A stretch of 64,000 nt of DNA from Berberis thunbergii (Eukaryota; Streptophyta; Magnoliopsida; Ranunculales; Berberidaceae), in NCBI GenBank assembly GCA_003290165.1, contig QNQO01007624.1, forward strand, positions 1-64,000, in the 5' to 3' direction. How positions within the stretch are numbered: the stretch's first letter is position 1; each line of letters begins with the position of its first letter. The notes under the pieces were generated by a model. The model was not told where the DNA came from, did no database searches, and was given only the letters and a program-made list of their open reading frames with translations. A program made the translations under genes and the position numbers. Shown here in pieces: positions 1-10,216 of this stretch.

Positions 1-430
1 AAATGCTATTAAAAGCCAATTGTGTTGTAGTGTCTCTTCATAAATACCATCCAACTATGTTGGAAACTTGATAACTAATAATAGGTCGATGCCATTGCTC
101 TCATTGTTCTAATCCATACTCTTCACAATATAGCATTGAAAGAAGAATGTGCATCTACCACCAAGAAATTCATAACCACACACCTCGGGCCAACCACTAC
201 CTGTAGGTCTATCTCACCTACTGCAACTAATGGAGCCCCATTGAACCCTTATATAGTCAAGGTAGTTGGCTTGACTATAACATGAGTCATGGAGGAGAAA
301 ACTTCCTTAAAATGGATTTTCACCACACTTATCTCATCAATCAAAACCCACTTTACAATATGATTACCAAACTGTTGGGAAACCACAAGAGGATCATCAT
401 GAGGATGATTGACTGACTCAAAATCCGCCT
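1..430 (-). pseudogene. Ty3/gypsy retrotransposon relic (protease region)
   Basis: Read on the minus strand, this stretch encodes a degraded gag-pol segment around the aspartic protease of plant Ty3/gypsy elements. Visible pieces in order are a PHDDPLVVSQQFGN-like block, a VKWVLIDE-like block near the protease active-site strand, then GFNGAPLVAVGEIDLQV and a VVDAHSSFNAIL block followed by RVWIRTMRAMAST. This matches the family order (LID-GSS, then L-GF-G, then VVD-S-YNAILGR-WL). The Gly expected after NAIL is a stop codon, further stops follow, and one lies between the two halves, so it is not functional. The relic runs off the left edge, where reverse transcriptase would be expected. No LTR is visible. 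Confidence 0.75.
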
Positions 431-2249
431 TTAAGAATACTATGGACTACCTAAGAAGCTGGTTATTGAACCCAAACACTGTACTGGTTTAGGCACCACA
501 AATGTTCCGAGAACCTCTTGGATACTCATTGATTCTGGATCTTTCTCCTATGTTCAAGATTCCTTAGGCCAAACAAAAATGTTGTTGATTGTTCTACCAA
601 TTATTTTTCCTCCAGATTCTTGTTCACCACTTACTTTTCAACCAACCCATTCAATTAATCCTAAACTAGGTTTTGGAGCTCAAAGCAAGTGTTTGTTGGA
701 CGATGTGTAATCAAGTGGTAATTGCAATATTAAGGATGATATGCCCTATAAATGGTGAATGAACACGAAGGCCTATAAAAAACAATTATTTCTTTATTTT
801 CATGAGGAGATCCGACAGCGGGATGTTTAGTTGATCAAACATCCAACTTGGCCGATCTCTCGGCTTGTTTCTCTTGATCTCAATGATCTCATCCTTAAAC
901 AACCGTCTTAACGACTATTTCCTCCAACTAGGATCTACAACTACTGGTTCCATATCCTGAATGATGGTAAAGTGTCTTTTTTTCTCGCCTTATCTCATTT
1001 TTGTGTCTGTTGATCTCCTTCAATTTGTTTGGCATATTCAGCAATTGAATAAGCAACCCCTAAACTTAGTGGATCTCGATGTATTAATCGGTTTTCCGTC
1101 CTGGAATCCAACGAGACTCTTGTTTTGAAGGCGTACCATTTCACCTTCTCGTCCAGGTTATGCACTCAGACTATCTCAGACTTAAATCTAGTGAGATATT
1201 TTTTGAAAGATTCCTTAAGGCCTGCTTGACTGACAAAAGTCTGATATATATATTAACCTTCTTGTGATGAATGTAATACGTAACAAAAACCTTATCGGAT
1301 CCTCAAAGCTTCGAATAGAATCCGAGGGAAGTGTAAAGTGCCAAGTAGTCGCTCCTATTTTACGACTGGAATGAAATAACAAACATCTGAGGTTTTGGAA
1401 TTCATGGGCACTCCATAATATTGTCATCTCTCTTAAATAAATCACACGATCTACTGGATTTGAGGTTCTGTCGTGCATCATCTCCTAATCTCACTCAGTT
1501 GAGCTTTGTTGCCTTATACGTTGTACAAGATCCATAACGCGCAGACACTCTCGAAGCAGATGAACTTTGAGTTATACCAATCTAGAAGATTAGTGAAGTA
1601 ACTATGAGTCTCTATGGGTAGTCGATTCCCCATGAATAACGTCAACTGTGTGGTATATTCAAGACTCGCAATTACTTCTCTCAATTCTACAAAGGTTCAC
1701 TCTATCTCAATATGAAAATTATCCAACCCTTACAATTAATGTATCCAAACCTTAGAAATCTTCATCACTAAGTTATTTACTCCTAAATATCTAAGGGAAA
1801 CAATGTTTTACACATAATGATCCTAATGGAGACTTTTCTTATACCATAATATCTTAGCTAAGATTTTACCACTCATAGTTAGCTTAGGATAGACACCTCC
1901 TCACATGTCCTCTTTTTCTCAACCCATGGAACGATTTCCATGTCCAGGCCAATTTCCAATTGTATCCTGTACTCGGCCTCTCTAATTCAATTCATATGAG
2001 GCGAGCCATCAACCCATTTCCTTATTGTATGGTGATACTCAGGCATACCATATCTGCTACTCGCGTACTCCAATTGACCATTGGCATTTACCATGTGTTA
2101 TTTACAGTAATGCCCACGTGAATTTATGGTGTAATCGTATTATTGGCACCCACCATCCTCTTTTTAGTCTCCATACAAATATGGATAATGACATACATAG
2201 CCGTTATGGTTTGTTCTACCAAGACTCTAATAAACAAACTTTTTGAAAC
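431..2249. other. No gene recognised; probable transposon debris
   Basis: About 1.8 kb without a supportable gene. Reading frames are short and overlap with no family resemblance. The block 790-1500 has somewhat higher complexity and could be old retroelement sequence, but I could not place it in a family. No clean terminal repeats were found. Confidence 0.4.
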
Positions 2250-2252
2250 TAC

Positions 2253-2559
2253 CACTACATCATATTGGCATTTTTGTAACACCCTTCAAACAGTATCACT
2301 TTTCAAGTGTAACAATTCACCTAACAACTTTACACATTTTCACAAACAAAATGATACAATAATAGTATCACCATGAAGAGTATCATTATAAAGTGATACT
2401 ATTCATGGTGATCCAACTTATTGTATCATTTTTTTTGTGTTACTGTTTTTTCATTTTTTTACTAAATTTAGTTTTGATTTGAATTGTTTGGTGAATTGTA
2501 ACATCTAAAAAGTGATACTGTTTTGAGAGACGTTACAAAAGTGCCAATTTGGTGTAGTG
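2253..2559. mobile_element. CACTA-type MITE, copy 1
   Basis: A 307-bp non-coding element. The left end begins CACTACATCATATTGGCA and the right end, read inward, begins CACTACACCAAATTGGCAC; the ~28-bp inverted repeats continue to TTTGTAAC. The 3-bp sequence TAC flanks it on both sides (2250-2252 and 2560-2562), as expected for the CACTA superfamily. The interior is itself nearly palindromic: an ATGATACAATAATAGTATCACC-type block is mirrored across the centre, so the whole element can fold into a hairpin. No transposase is present, so movement would need an autonomous element elsewhere. Confidence 0.85.
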
Positions 2560-2865
2560 TACATAAAGCCATCACTCAGTCTTATGAAAGATATATGAGC
2601 ATTAGAGAAAGAAAGATTAATTAAGAGCCTTTAAGTGATATTGAGAAAGTCGCTCTATCTTAGATAAGTAAGTGGTAAACCTCCCTTTCATTTATCTATT
2701 ATCAGGCATCACGGCGAGTGAAAGCTAGTGAAAAAAACTTGTGAGAAACCAAAATGCTTTTTGAGGCAATTTGACATTGTGTTTAGTTTGTTTATTCAAT
2801 TTGGCATATACAACCTTGGTCTAAGAAACTATCTGTAGACAATTTCTTAAGAGTTGATATATGCT

Positions 2866-2968
2866 CCCAAGGTGTGTGTAATAAAAGGAGATCAAAATGT
2901 ATAAACTGAACACCCACCCAAGGTATGTGTAATAAAATGATATCAAAATGTATAAACTAAACACCCAC
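2866..2968. repeat. Two-copy tandem repeat, ~51 bp unit
   Basis: Two adjacent near-identical copies begin CCAAGGTRTGTGTAATAAAA and end AACACCCAC, differing at a handful of positions. They lie between the two CACTA MITEs. No coding content. Confidence 0.7.
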
Positions 2969-3123
2969 GCTAAAACTTTAACACCATATTCATTATATTA
3001 TTCCACATGTTCCTTAAAACAATAGCTTAAACAGAGCAACGAAACACATGGTTCAACTTAGTCAACATTTTGGGTGCATACAATGATATTCTTATTGAAT
3101 CAAAGTGAACTCGTTAACACATT

Positions 3124-3437
3124 CACTACACCAAATTGAAATTTTTGTAACAATTTCAAAATGAATATCACTTTGGAGTTGTAGCGTATACTAAAAAAAT
3201 TTACACATTTTTACAAATAAAGCGATATGATAATTGTATCACCATGAAGAGTATGGTGTTGCAAGTGATACTCTATTCATAGTGATCCAATTTATTGTAT
3301 CATTTTTTTTTTAAACTGTGGTTTCATTTTATTTTATTTTTACTAAATTTTGTTTTGACTTGAAATTGTTTGGTGGACTGTTCAGCTCAAAAGTAATGTT
3401 GTTTTGGATTGTTACAAAAATGCCATTTGGTGTAGTG
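3124..3437. mobile_element. CACTA-type MITE, copy 2
   Basis: A 314-bp relative of the element at 2253-2559, in the same orientation. The ends read CACTACACCAAATTGAAAT and, inward from the right, CACTACACCAAATGGCAT. The 3-bp target duplication ATT is present at 3121-3123 and 3438-3440. Interior blocks such as GTATCACCATGAAGAGTAT and CATAGTGATCCAATTTATTG match copy 1. The two copies have different target sites, so they are independent insertions of one family and not a local duplication. Confidence 0.85.
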
Positions 3438-3670
3438 ATTACTCATGGTGTTAATCCACACAATTCTTTAAATTGTAGCTCAAGCATATTAGCAAAAAAT
3501 AAGTTCATTGGCAAGTTGATCTTTAAAATGACATTTGACGTGTATCTTAATTAGGGACGCTTGTCAAATGTGGCTGAAACTTTCATCCGATATTCTCAAT
3601 GTTAATTTAAAGAATTCATCGAAATCTTGGCTAAAACATATCATCGCTCATGTGAAGTTTGTCAATGATC

Positions 3671-3748
3671 CACGTATAGAGATACTTATAGAAAATGATC
3701 CATAGGTATGGAGAGGCTTTTCTTCGTACTACATATCAGGTAAAGAAG
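3671..3748 (-). repeat. Left terminal redundancy of the viral insert
   Basis: This segment (containing GATCCATAGGTATGGAGAGG) matches 11212-11288 in the same orientation, with roughly nine differences over ~77 positions including two small gaps. It is the same viral position seen twice, at the end of the movement-protein side here and at the start of the coat-protein side there. Confidence 0.8.
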
Positions 3749-5606
3749 GCCTAGAATAAAAATTTCTAGTGGTTGGTAAAGGATTTTGATTTGTCTATAA
3801 GGTCTAGCGTACCTTATAGGATTGGCCTGATACTGAATAAAATTTAATTTATCCAATTTTGCAATAGGATCAAAATCATTGTTGTCAGAATCAAAACTTA
3901 TGTCTGGATTAGACAAAATTGTTGATTCTTAACTTTGATTCAAGATTTAATGCAGCTAATTTGCATCAATTTGTTGAATCAATTGATTCGGTGTTGTTAA
4001 ACATTTTTGGTCAATAGACATAGGTGTAAAGTATGTTATTGGCTTAGTTTCAACTGATTGTTTTTGTAAAGATTGTTCTTGGTTTGAGATATTTTGTTGA
4101 ATTTGATATTGTATCATTTTATCTCCAATTTCATGAAGTAAAATATTTGTATAAATATTTTGTTGAATTATTTTACCTAATCATTTAAATGTGTTATTTG
4201 TTGCTGGATCTTTAAAGGGTGAGGCAATTAATTCATGTCCCAAAATTGAGAATTGAATTTCCTTAAGAGGGGGCAAGATTGATTCTTTATTTGATTCTCA
4301 GAAGTGCGCCAGACTTTAGAATCAGTTTTGAAGATGGATGTTGAAATATCAATCAAGGAATGGTATATTCTCTTTCATTTCTTCACAACATTCATAAAGC
4401 TGCTTCCCTAAATCTGTTCTTTGAGAATCAGTTGTTTGAGCATAAAACTGTTGTCATTTTTTCTTATTGATTTCTTGCATAAATTCTTGTTTTATGTGTT
4501 CTTTGTTTAATTCAAACGGAACAGACAAAACATTCAATTGTGGAGGAAAATTCATTTCTGATTGTGTTGGTGATTGATTTTCATTTTCTTGTTCAGGAGG
4601 ATTGTAGACAGGTTGAGAGATTTGCAGATATTGAGGATTTGTCCTAATGTTCGCTAGATCGAGATGGGGAAGAAACATCTAGTGTAGATGTTCTAGGAAG
4701 ACGAAAGGGAGTATCATGAAGGATGCTTCAGATCTACGTCCTGATTGAAAATCTTGGGGGTGAAGTCTCATGATCCTAGCTTCAGAGAATTGTAATTCAA
4801 CCGTTCCATCAGGTAGGGTTACAACTTGATTAAGCTGACTAAAAGGAGGTTTTCTAGGAGCAGCTTGAACCTGCCATCTTTTCAGGTAAGGTGACTTGGT
4901 TCCAGTGTATTGTTTTGTGAACAATAACACTAGTTTTGTCCTTGTTGGCCTGGAATAGGATGTGTATCCTTTGTCAGATTCCATCAAGCTTTTGGGCTTA
5001 ACTGAGTCTTCATGGCCTTGAAGGTTATCTTGTAGATGAGAGCGAGAGGTTCAGATCCTTCTAGCATATCAAACCCAGAGGTCTGAAAATTGAGAGTCAG
5101 CGTTTCAAGGATATTTGGATCCTTAAGGAACACTGAAAAATTGGGGGTAACAGTCGAAATAGACTGGACCCATGGCCAAGGTTGATTCTGCAATTCCAAG
5201 CTGAGAATCATGAAACCTATTGTGTCTGCAATCGCAAAGAGCGCTCAAGGCACAGGTATCTAACCCTATTCTTGTAAGAGGTTTGAGTCCTATTGGATCA
5301 ATTCTATATGGATATACTTGTATTCTTGACTTTGTAAATAATCAAGTGTTTGAGTGGAAAACGAATTGTTTGATTCTAAAGATCCATTCAAAGGCACCAT
5401 TGTTCGACAATGTCTATAAGATCTTCAGATTTTTTGAGAAAACAAAGATTGAGAAACTTCAAAAAATTTCTTATAAGGAACTTCTGGTATAGACCATTTT
5501 TGTAGATTTTTTCAACTTGTGGAATTCTACATTTCATCCTATTTTGTAAATTGGGATTACTTGACCTAGAACTAGAAGAACGAGTAAACTTTGAAAAAAA
5601 AGACAT
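3690..5606 (-). pseudogene. Viral movement protein region (broken), start of ORF1
   Basis: Begins with an ATG at 5606, about 200 nt downstream of the primer-binding site on the minus strand. The first frame (5606-5388) is 72 codons and basic and Ser-rich at its N-terminus. It is followed by fragments in shifted frames at 5211-4984, 4987-4679, 4678-4454 and 3916-3686, so at least three frameshifts or stops interrupt it. The fragment near 5040-5210, with its LALIYKITFKAM strand, fits the 30K-type movement protein core. The 4678-4454 fragment is Pro/Gln/Asn-rich, as expected of the linker after the MP core. The identification rests mainly on position between primer site and coat protein. It would move virions cell to cell through plasmodesmata; this copy cannot encode it. 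Confidence 0.6.
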
Positions 5607-5802
5607 TTTCTTGAATCTCTAAGGATGGGGTAGGAACAATGTACTCGGACCACTACAATTGGACCACCTAACTGCGCTCAACTTGGCGACTTACCTAGGA
5701 GTTTCTACGGCTGACCAACATATCCTAAGGCTGACTAACGTTATCAACGGCTGACCAACAATACCTTGAACACACTATTGTTCCCCTCGGAGAAAAGAAG
5801 AT

Positions 5803-5815
5803 GGCTCTAATACCA
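5803..5815 (-). promoter_or_regulatory. Primer-binding site for initiator tRNA-Met (viral)
   Basis: The minus strand reads TGGTATTAGAGCC, one base from TGGTATCAGAGCC, the complement of the plant initiator tRNA-Met 3' end used by caulimovirids to prime minus-strand DNA. It lies ~190 nt before the movement-protein ATG and within the viral non-coding region, which fixes the start of the circular map. Confidence 0.85.
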
Positions 5816-5962
5816 ATTTCTACCCAGGACTACTAGGTTTGAACAAGTAATAACAATAAACAATCTAGAATAGACGAAGAAACACAGGAGATAAGAGAAC
5901 ATACAACAACAGTAGAACACACAGATAAATGTAAACAATACATAAGATAAACATTTTAAAGA

Positions 5963-5968
5963 TTTATT
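5963..5968 (-). terminator. Candidate viral poly(A) signal AATAAA
   Basis: AATAAA on the minus strand, ~240 nt downstream of the expected transcription start from the TATA box at 6239-6246 and upstream of the primer site. In caulimovirids the poly(A) signal lies shortly after the start site and is bypassed once, making a terminally redundant RNA. Spacing supports this; function is inferred. Confidence 0.5.
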
Positions 5969-6238
5969 CTTTAATCTGTTCTATAGATCGATACAGCTTC
6001 AAGCCAGTTTCCTGGTTTACACTTGGAGTTTAACTGTAAGATCTTCTTAGACCAGACTTTTAAGAATAAGTTTTAGTTAAAACTAAAATATAAGAAATAT
6101 GCTTTTTATAAAAGACTTAAAAGACTTACATAATAGAGAGGAAGGATTACATAGGGAAAGTTGGAAAGAAAGCTTCTAAGGTTTACATCAGGGAAGGGGT
6201 TCTAATTTCGTCTGTCTTACTCTGCAGACTTACATCTT

Positions 6239-6246
6239 TATTTATA
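6239..6246 (-). promoter_or_regulatory. Candidate TATA box of the viral pregenomic promoter
   Basis: TATAAATA on the minus strand (context GCCCTATAAATAAAG), between the end of ORF2 and the primer-binding site, where the 35S-type promoter of pararetroviruses sits. The predicted start is near 6207-6215. No as-1-like TGACG pair was identified upstream. Confidence 0.55.
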
Positions 6247-6536
6247 GGGCAATGCACAAGAGAAAAGATAAGTCTTCTCGAAGTCTTGAGTGGAGGATGA
6301 GTTGGAAACTTATCCTTTGCTTGTCTTGATGCAAATAATTGAAAGTGGGAATACTGTTGAATATGCTTCAACTGTATGCTTTTGACTTGAGTGTGTTCAC
6401 TGTTGGAACACGAGCTTGCTTTTGAAAAAGAAAGAAGATGACATCGGATATCTGGCGGAAAGCAATCTTGTCTGCTAGCGGAGCTGGCAGATGCTTGCAA
6501 TAATGGAAAAACACCATTATGATTGTGGGGTCAGAC

Positions 6537-7746
6537 TTATGCAAATGGCGGAAAGATGTCAAAGCAATCGTCTTCATTACTTGGCCCACTGGAGTCTGTA
6601 GCATCATCGTCTTTGTCAGAATCTTCTAATGCAATTTTAGATAGAGTTTCCATGAGTTGAGCTTTTGTAGGCTTGCCTTGTAATTGCTTCTTAATATGTT
6701 GTTTAAGAAGCTTTGCTTGAGAGGGGATCTTAACATAGCTGACCAAAGGTTGAACTGGAGACATATTTCCAGAGAAGAACCTAAGGACTCCATCTTTGGT
6801 TGCATGACTTTGGTCAAAAGTTGGCCACCACTTGATTTTGAATCTTCAACAGAACCATGCCATAAGGGAGGTTGAATCGACTGATTGATACTTGTAAGTG
6901 CTGAAATAGAGAAATCCCAGCAGCAAATCCAAGTAAGATTGAACTTGATAAAAAACCATAAGAACAAAACCTGTTGAGGGACAGGTGTTGGCGGATTGAA
7001 TTTAGACTTGAAAATTTGCCATGCTTCATTCACCTGAGGTGGAAGGATACCATCTTGAGCTCCAAAGTGATTCCACCAAGTGTGTTGGAACCAAAGAGGG
7101 ATTGAAGCTTGCTTGAATTTTATGCAGAAAAAGAAAAACCAAGAATGAGAGCAGTTCGGAGATGGAACGATGAATGCTCTAGACCAGGCTTGATTGTAGT
7201 CGGCATAATTGAAAGATTGAGGAAGATAATTGACAGAGAACTTCTTGTGGTAGAGCGAATGCTGCTTCCAGTCTGCTTGTGACATAATCTTCAAAATATG
7301 ACACTTGGAATGAGAAATCTTTTCTGGATTAGATTTCTCTCTATTGTGAGTTATCACCACTGAATCGGTGTCCACTAAGATGAATTCATAAAATTGTTGA
7401 GTCTTGAGACTGTCTGATTCTTCAAATAGTGCCTTGGGAGTGAAAACATGTCTTGCGATCGCTTGAGGATCCTTGGAAAAGAAAACAAACATGGTTCGAG
7501 CATGAACAGTGGCTCGAGACATGACTTGGTAACATAAGAGTTTTGGTTGGGTGCTTGTATCTTCGGGAACGAAGTCATTGAAGGGCTTGAATAAGCTTCT
7601 TGGAGGGGCTGATAAGGATTGGTTAATGAAAAGGCATAAGAAAGAGGGGGCTTATGCTGTGTAGCAGAAGGTTGCATAGCATATTGGGCTTTTGATTGGG
7701 GTTTTGCAGAGGGAACCTGCGAAGAGGATGAACTCTGGGAACTCAT
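6537..7746 (-). pseudogene. Viral ORF2 (unknown function), frameshifted
   Basis: Starts with an ATG at 7746 that overlaps the ORF1 stop in an ATGA tetranucleotide (7746-7743). The first frame (7746-7375) has a Ser/Gln/Pro-rich N-terminus. The longest open piece is in another frame (7522-6626, 298 codons), with a conserved-looking middle rich in aromatics (HSWFFFF, then WFQHTWWNHFG). The tail lies in a third frame (6764-6537) and is acidic (DSDKDDDATDSSGPSNEDD). At least two frameshifts therefore separate the parts. A second ORF of unknown function after the polymerase matches florendoviruses. An alternative is a divergent transactivator-like protein, but I see no motif that proves it. Confidence 0.65.
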
Positions 7747-9309
7747 CTTTGGATGAATTCTCTAGTGAGGAAGTCAGCTAGAGAGTTATCTTCTCCTTTT
7801 ATATATTCAATGTCAAAATCGAATGCAGATAAAAGACCTTGCCCTCTGGCGAAAATATGTTTGGAGATTTAAAACATTTTTGTTAAAATCTCTTTGGCAG
7901 ATTTGCAATCAACGCGTAAAAGAAATTTTTGATTTGTAAGATCATCTTGAAATTTCGTGATGCACAAAACAATTGATAAAACTTCTTTTTTAACTGTTGA
8001 GTAATTGAGTTGAACAGAGTTCCAAATACCAGAATGGTATCGAACTAATTGGATTGTGGTAGAACCAGGAAGACGTTGTTTAAGAATACCACCGTACCCT
8101 TGGTTAGACACTTCTGTTTCTACAATCTTGAAAGCCTGGGGATCTGAGATTCCTAAACAAGGAAGACTCTTGACTTGGGCTTTGACTTGACGAATGACTT
8201 GAGTATGGACTGTAGTCCATGGGCCAAGATTTTTCTTAAGCCTTGCAAACAGTGGTTTAAGTAAAACACGGAGGCCTTTGTAAAAATCTGCAACATAATT
8301 TAAAGATTCTAAAAATCTTTGTAATTGGGGTTTATCCCGAATTTCATCAGGAAACTTGTCTGCAAATTCAATTGCTCTTGAAATGGGGAGTAAGTGTCCC
8401 ATGAAAAATCTTGTGACCTAGAAATCTAACATTTGTTTGAAATAGATTGATTTTGGTAGGCGATAAAACCAAACCATTTTCTTTGATACATTTTTCAAAT
8501 TGAAACAAGTGTTTCCAATGGGCTGCAATAGACTCAAAGAAAATAAGTATATCATCGATATACACGATTGTGAATGAGGAGAAAGGAGAAATGATTTCAT
8601 TCATGATGTTTTAAAACTCACTGGGAGCATTCTTGAGACCAAAGGGCATTACATTCCATTCGTAATGACCAAAGAGAACATTGAAAGCAGTCTTGCATCT
8701 ATCGAAAGGATGAATCTGAATTTGCCAAAATCCAGATTTCAGATCAAATTTAGAGAATACACAAGCTGAGTGTAATCTCTTAATAAGATATCTCTTGTTG
8801 GGGATTGGGTATCTAATCCATTGAAGGACCTGATTGAGGGGCTTATAGTTGATGACTAAGCGATGACTTCCGCGTTCAAGTTCTGCGACTTTTCTAACAT
8901 AGAAAGCAGAACAGCTCCAAGGAGGCTTAGAATGGCGGATGAGATTCTTGTTCAACAACTGTTGAATTTCTTGTTTGCAATATTCCATAAGCTCTGCATT
9001 CATTTGAATGGGTCTAGCTTTAGTTGGAATTTTGCTTTCATGGAAGGAAGGTTCATAAGGGAGACGAACAACGTGTCTCTTACAATGCCAGAAAGCATTG
9101 GGAAGTTCAGCACATAACTTTTTTTTCAAATGTTCATGATACTGAGCAATTTGGGTCTGGAGTTTAGAATCTTGAACTTGATTGTCAATGCGTTTATACG
9201 CAGCTTTAATTTTTAAAGATTGTAAATGTTGTTGTTTTTTAGAAATGAAATTAAGGAAACAAACATCATTTTGGATGTGATTTATTTCAATAATTTCTGG
9301 CTTGAACAA
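7743..9309 (-). pseudogene. Viral reverse transcriptase-RNase H region (broken)
   Basis: Copies the pregenomic RNA into DNA in caulimovirids. On the minus strand 9309-8611 carries RT palm motifs (FDLKSGFWQIQIHP, YEWNVMPFGLKNAP). An in-frame stop follows directly after APSEF, then the frame resumes with the catalytic YIDDIL block near 8555. A frameshift near 8400 leads into the connection and RNase H part (8402-7869). There the first acidic motif is changed (ETEVS where ETDAS is usual), while the later Glu (STVKKEVLSIV) and Asp (LRVDCKSAKE) blocks remain. After another break, a final DNSLADFLTREF piece ends at a TGA (7745-7743) overlapping the ORF2 ATG. The polymerase is caulimovirid and not Ty3/gypsy, given the zinc-knuckle coat protein upstream and the absence of integrase. 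Confidence 0.85.
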
Positions 9310-9406
9310 AAAACAAATTCAACATTAGTTCCTAAAATCTGGGTTTTTAATCCATCTTTTGAAATTGAAAAAGGGGTCATGGCTGTAAAAAACGGAGTTC
9401 CAATAA

Positions 9407-10216
9407 TCATTTTTTAATACTTTTTACAAGTAAAAAATCTTGTTTAATGCAAACTTTGTCTTTACAAATGTGAGCATTAGTCAACTTGTATTGTATTTTT
9501 AGTTGTGAATTGTCTGTGGTATATAGCCTTTGTTTGGTGATTTGGAAATACTTAGCAGGAATTAATCCTTCAGTTACGCAATTCAAATTAGCACCAGAAT
9601 CAACAAGAGCTATGGTTGGGATAATTACGTTTTTGTTAATTACCAAATCAATAGCAACATACCATTTCTGATGTTTCACTTTGTTTATTAAATTAAGGAA
9701 AAGTGGTGGTTCTTCTGTCTGAGGAAGAGGTTCAGAAGAAGAAGCAACTTGAGGAATGACTGACGTCTGCATATTCTGCATACGTACATCAAGAAGGGAT
9801 TGATATTGTTTAAGCATAACAATTTCTTTTTTGATATTGTTAACTTCATATTGAAGGTCAGAAAGACTGGCCGTATTGGAAGATTGAGAAGATCTTTTGA
9901 ATCTATCAATGATTTCTTTGTGGTTATAGAAAGGATTGATGATTTCTGGAGATTCTTTAGTTCTTGTTATTGAAGACTTGATATGCTGAAGATATTTTGT
10001 CTTAAGCTTGGGATCATCAATTTTATCAACAAAGTCTAAAAGAATGCTAGATTCTTTGGTTGTTGATAACATGTTGATGGTATTGCAATTACAAGCTTCT
10101 GCACATTGATCAGAATCCTCTGATATGTCTGAATCAGAAGAATGATTCAAATTAAAAATTTGAACTTCTTCATCGAAAGATCCAGCCTCTGAATCCATCA
10201 GAACTTGTAAAAACAT
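9407..10216 (-). pseudogene. Viral aspartic protease with acidic linker
   Basis: An open frame of ~269 codons. The N-terminal third is acidic (DSDISEDSDQCAEA), as is usual after the coat-protein zinc knuckle. A heptad-like stretch (VNNIKKEIVMLKQYQSLLDVRMQ) suggests a short coiled coil. Near the C-terminus is the retropepsin-type motif ALVDSGANLNCV preceded by a beta strand (YVAIDLVIN). The active-site Asp-Ser-Gly is intact. In the virus this domain would release coat protein and polymerase from the ORF1 polyprotein. The frame stops at 9407 and the RT frame restarts at 9309, so the connection is broken. Confidence 0.8.
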
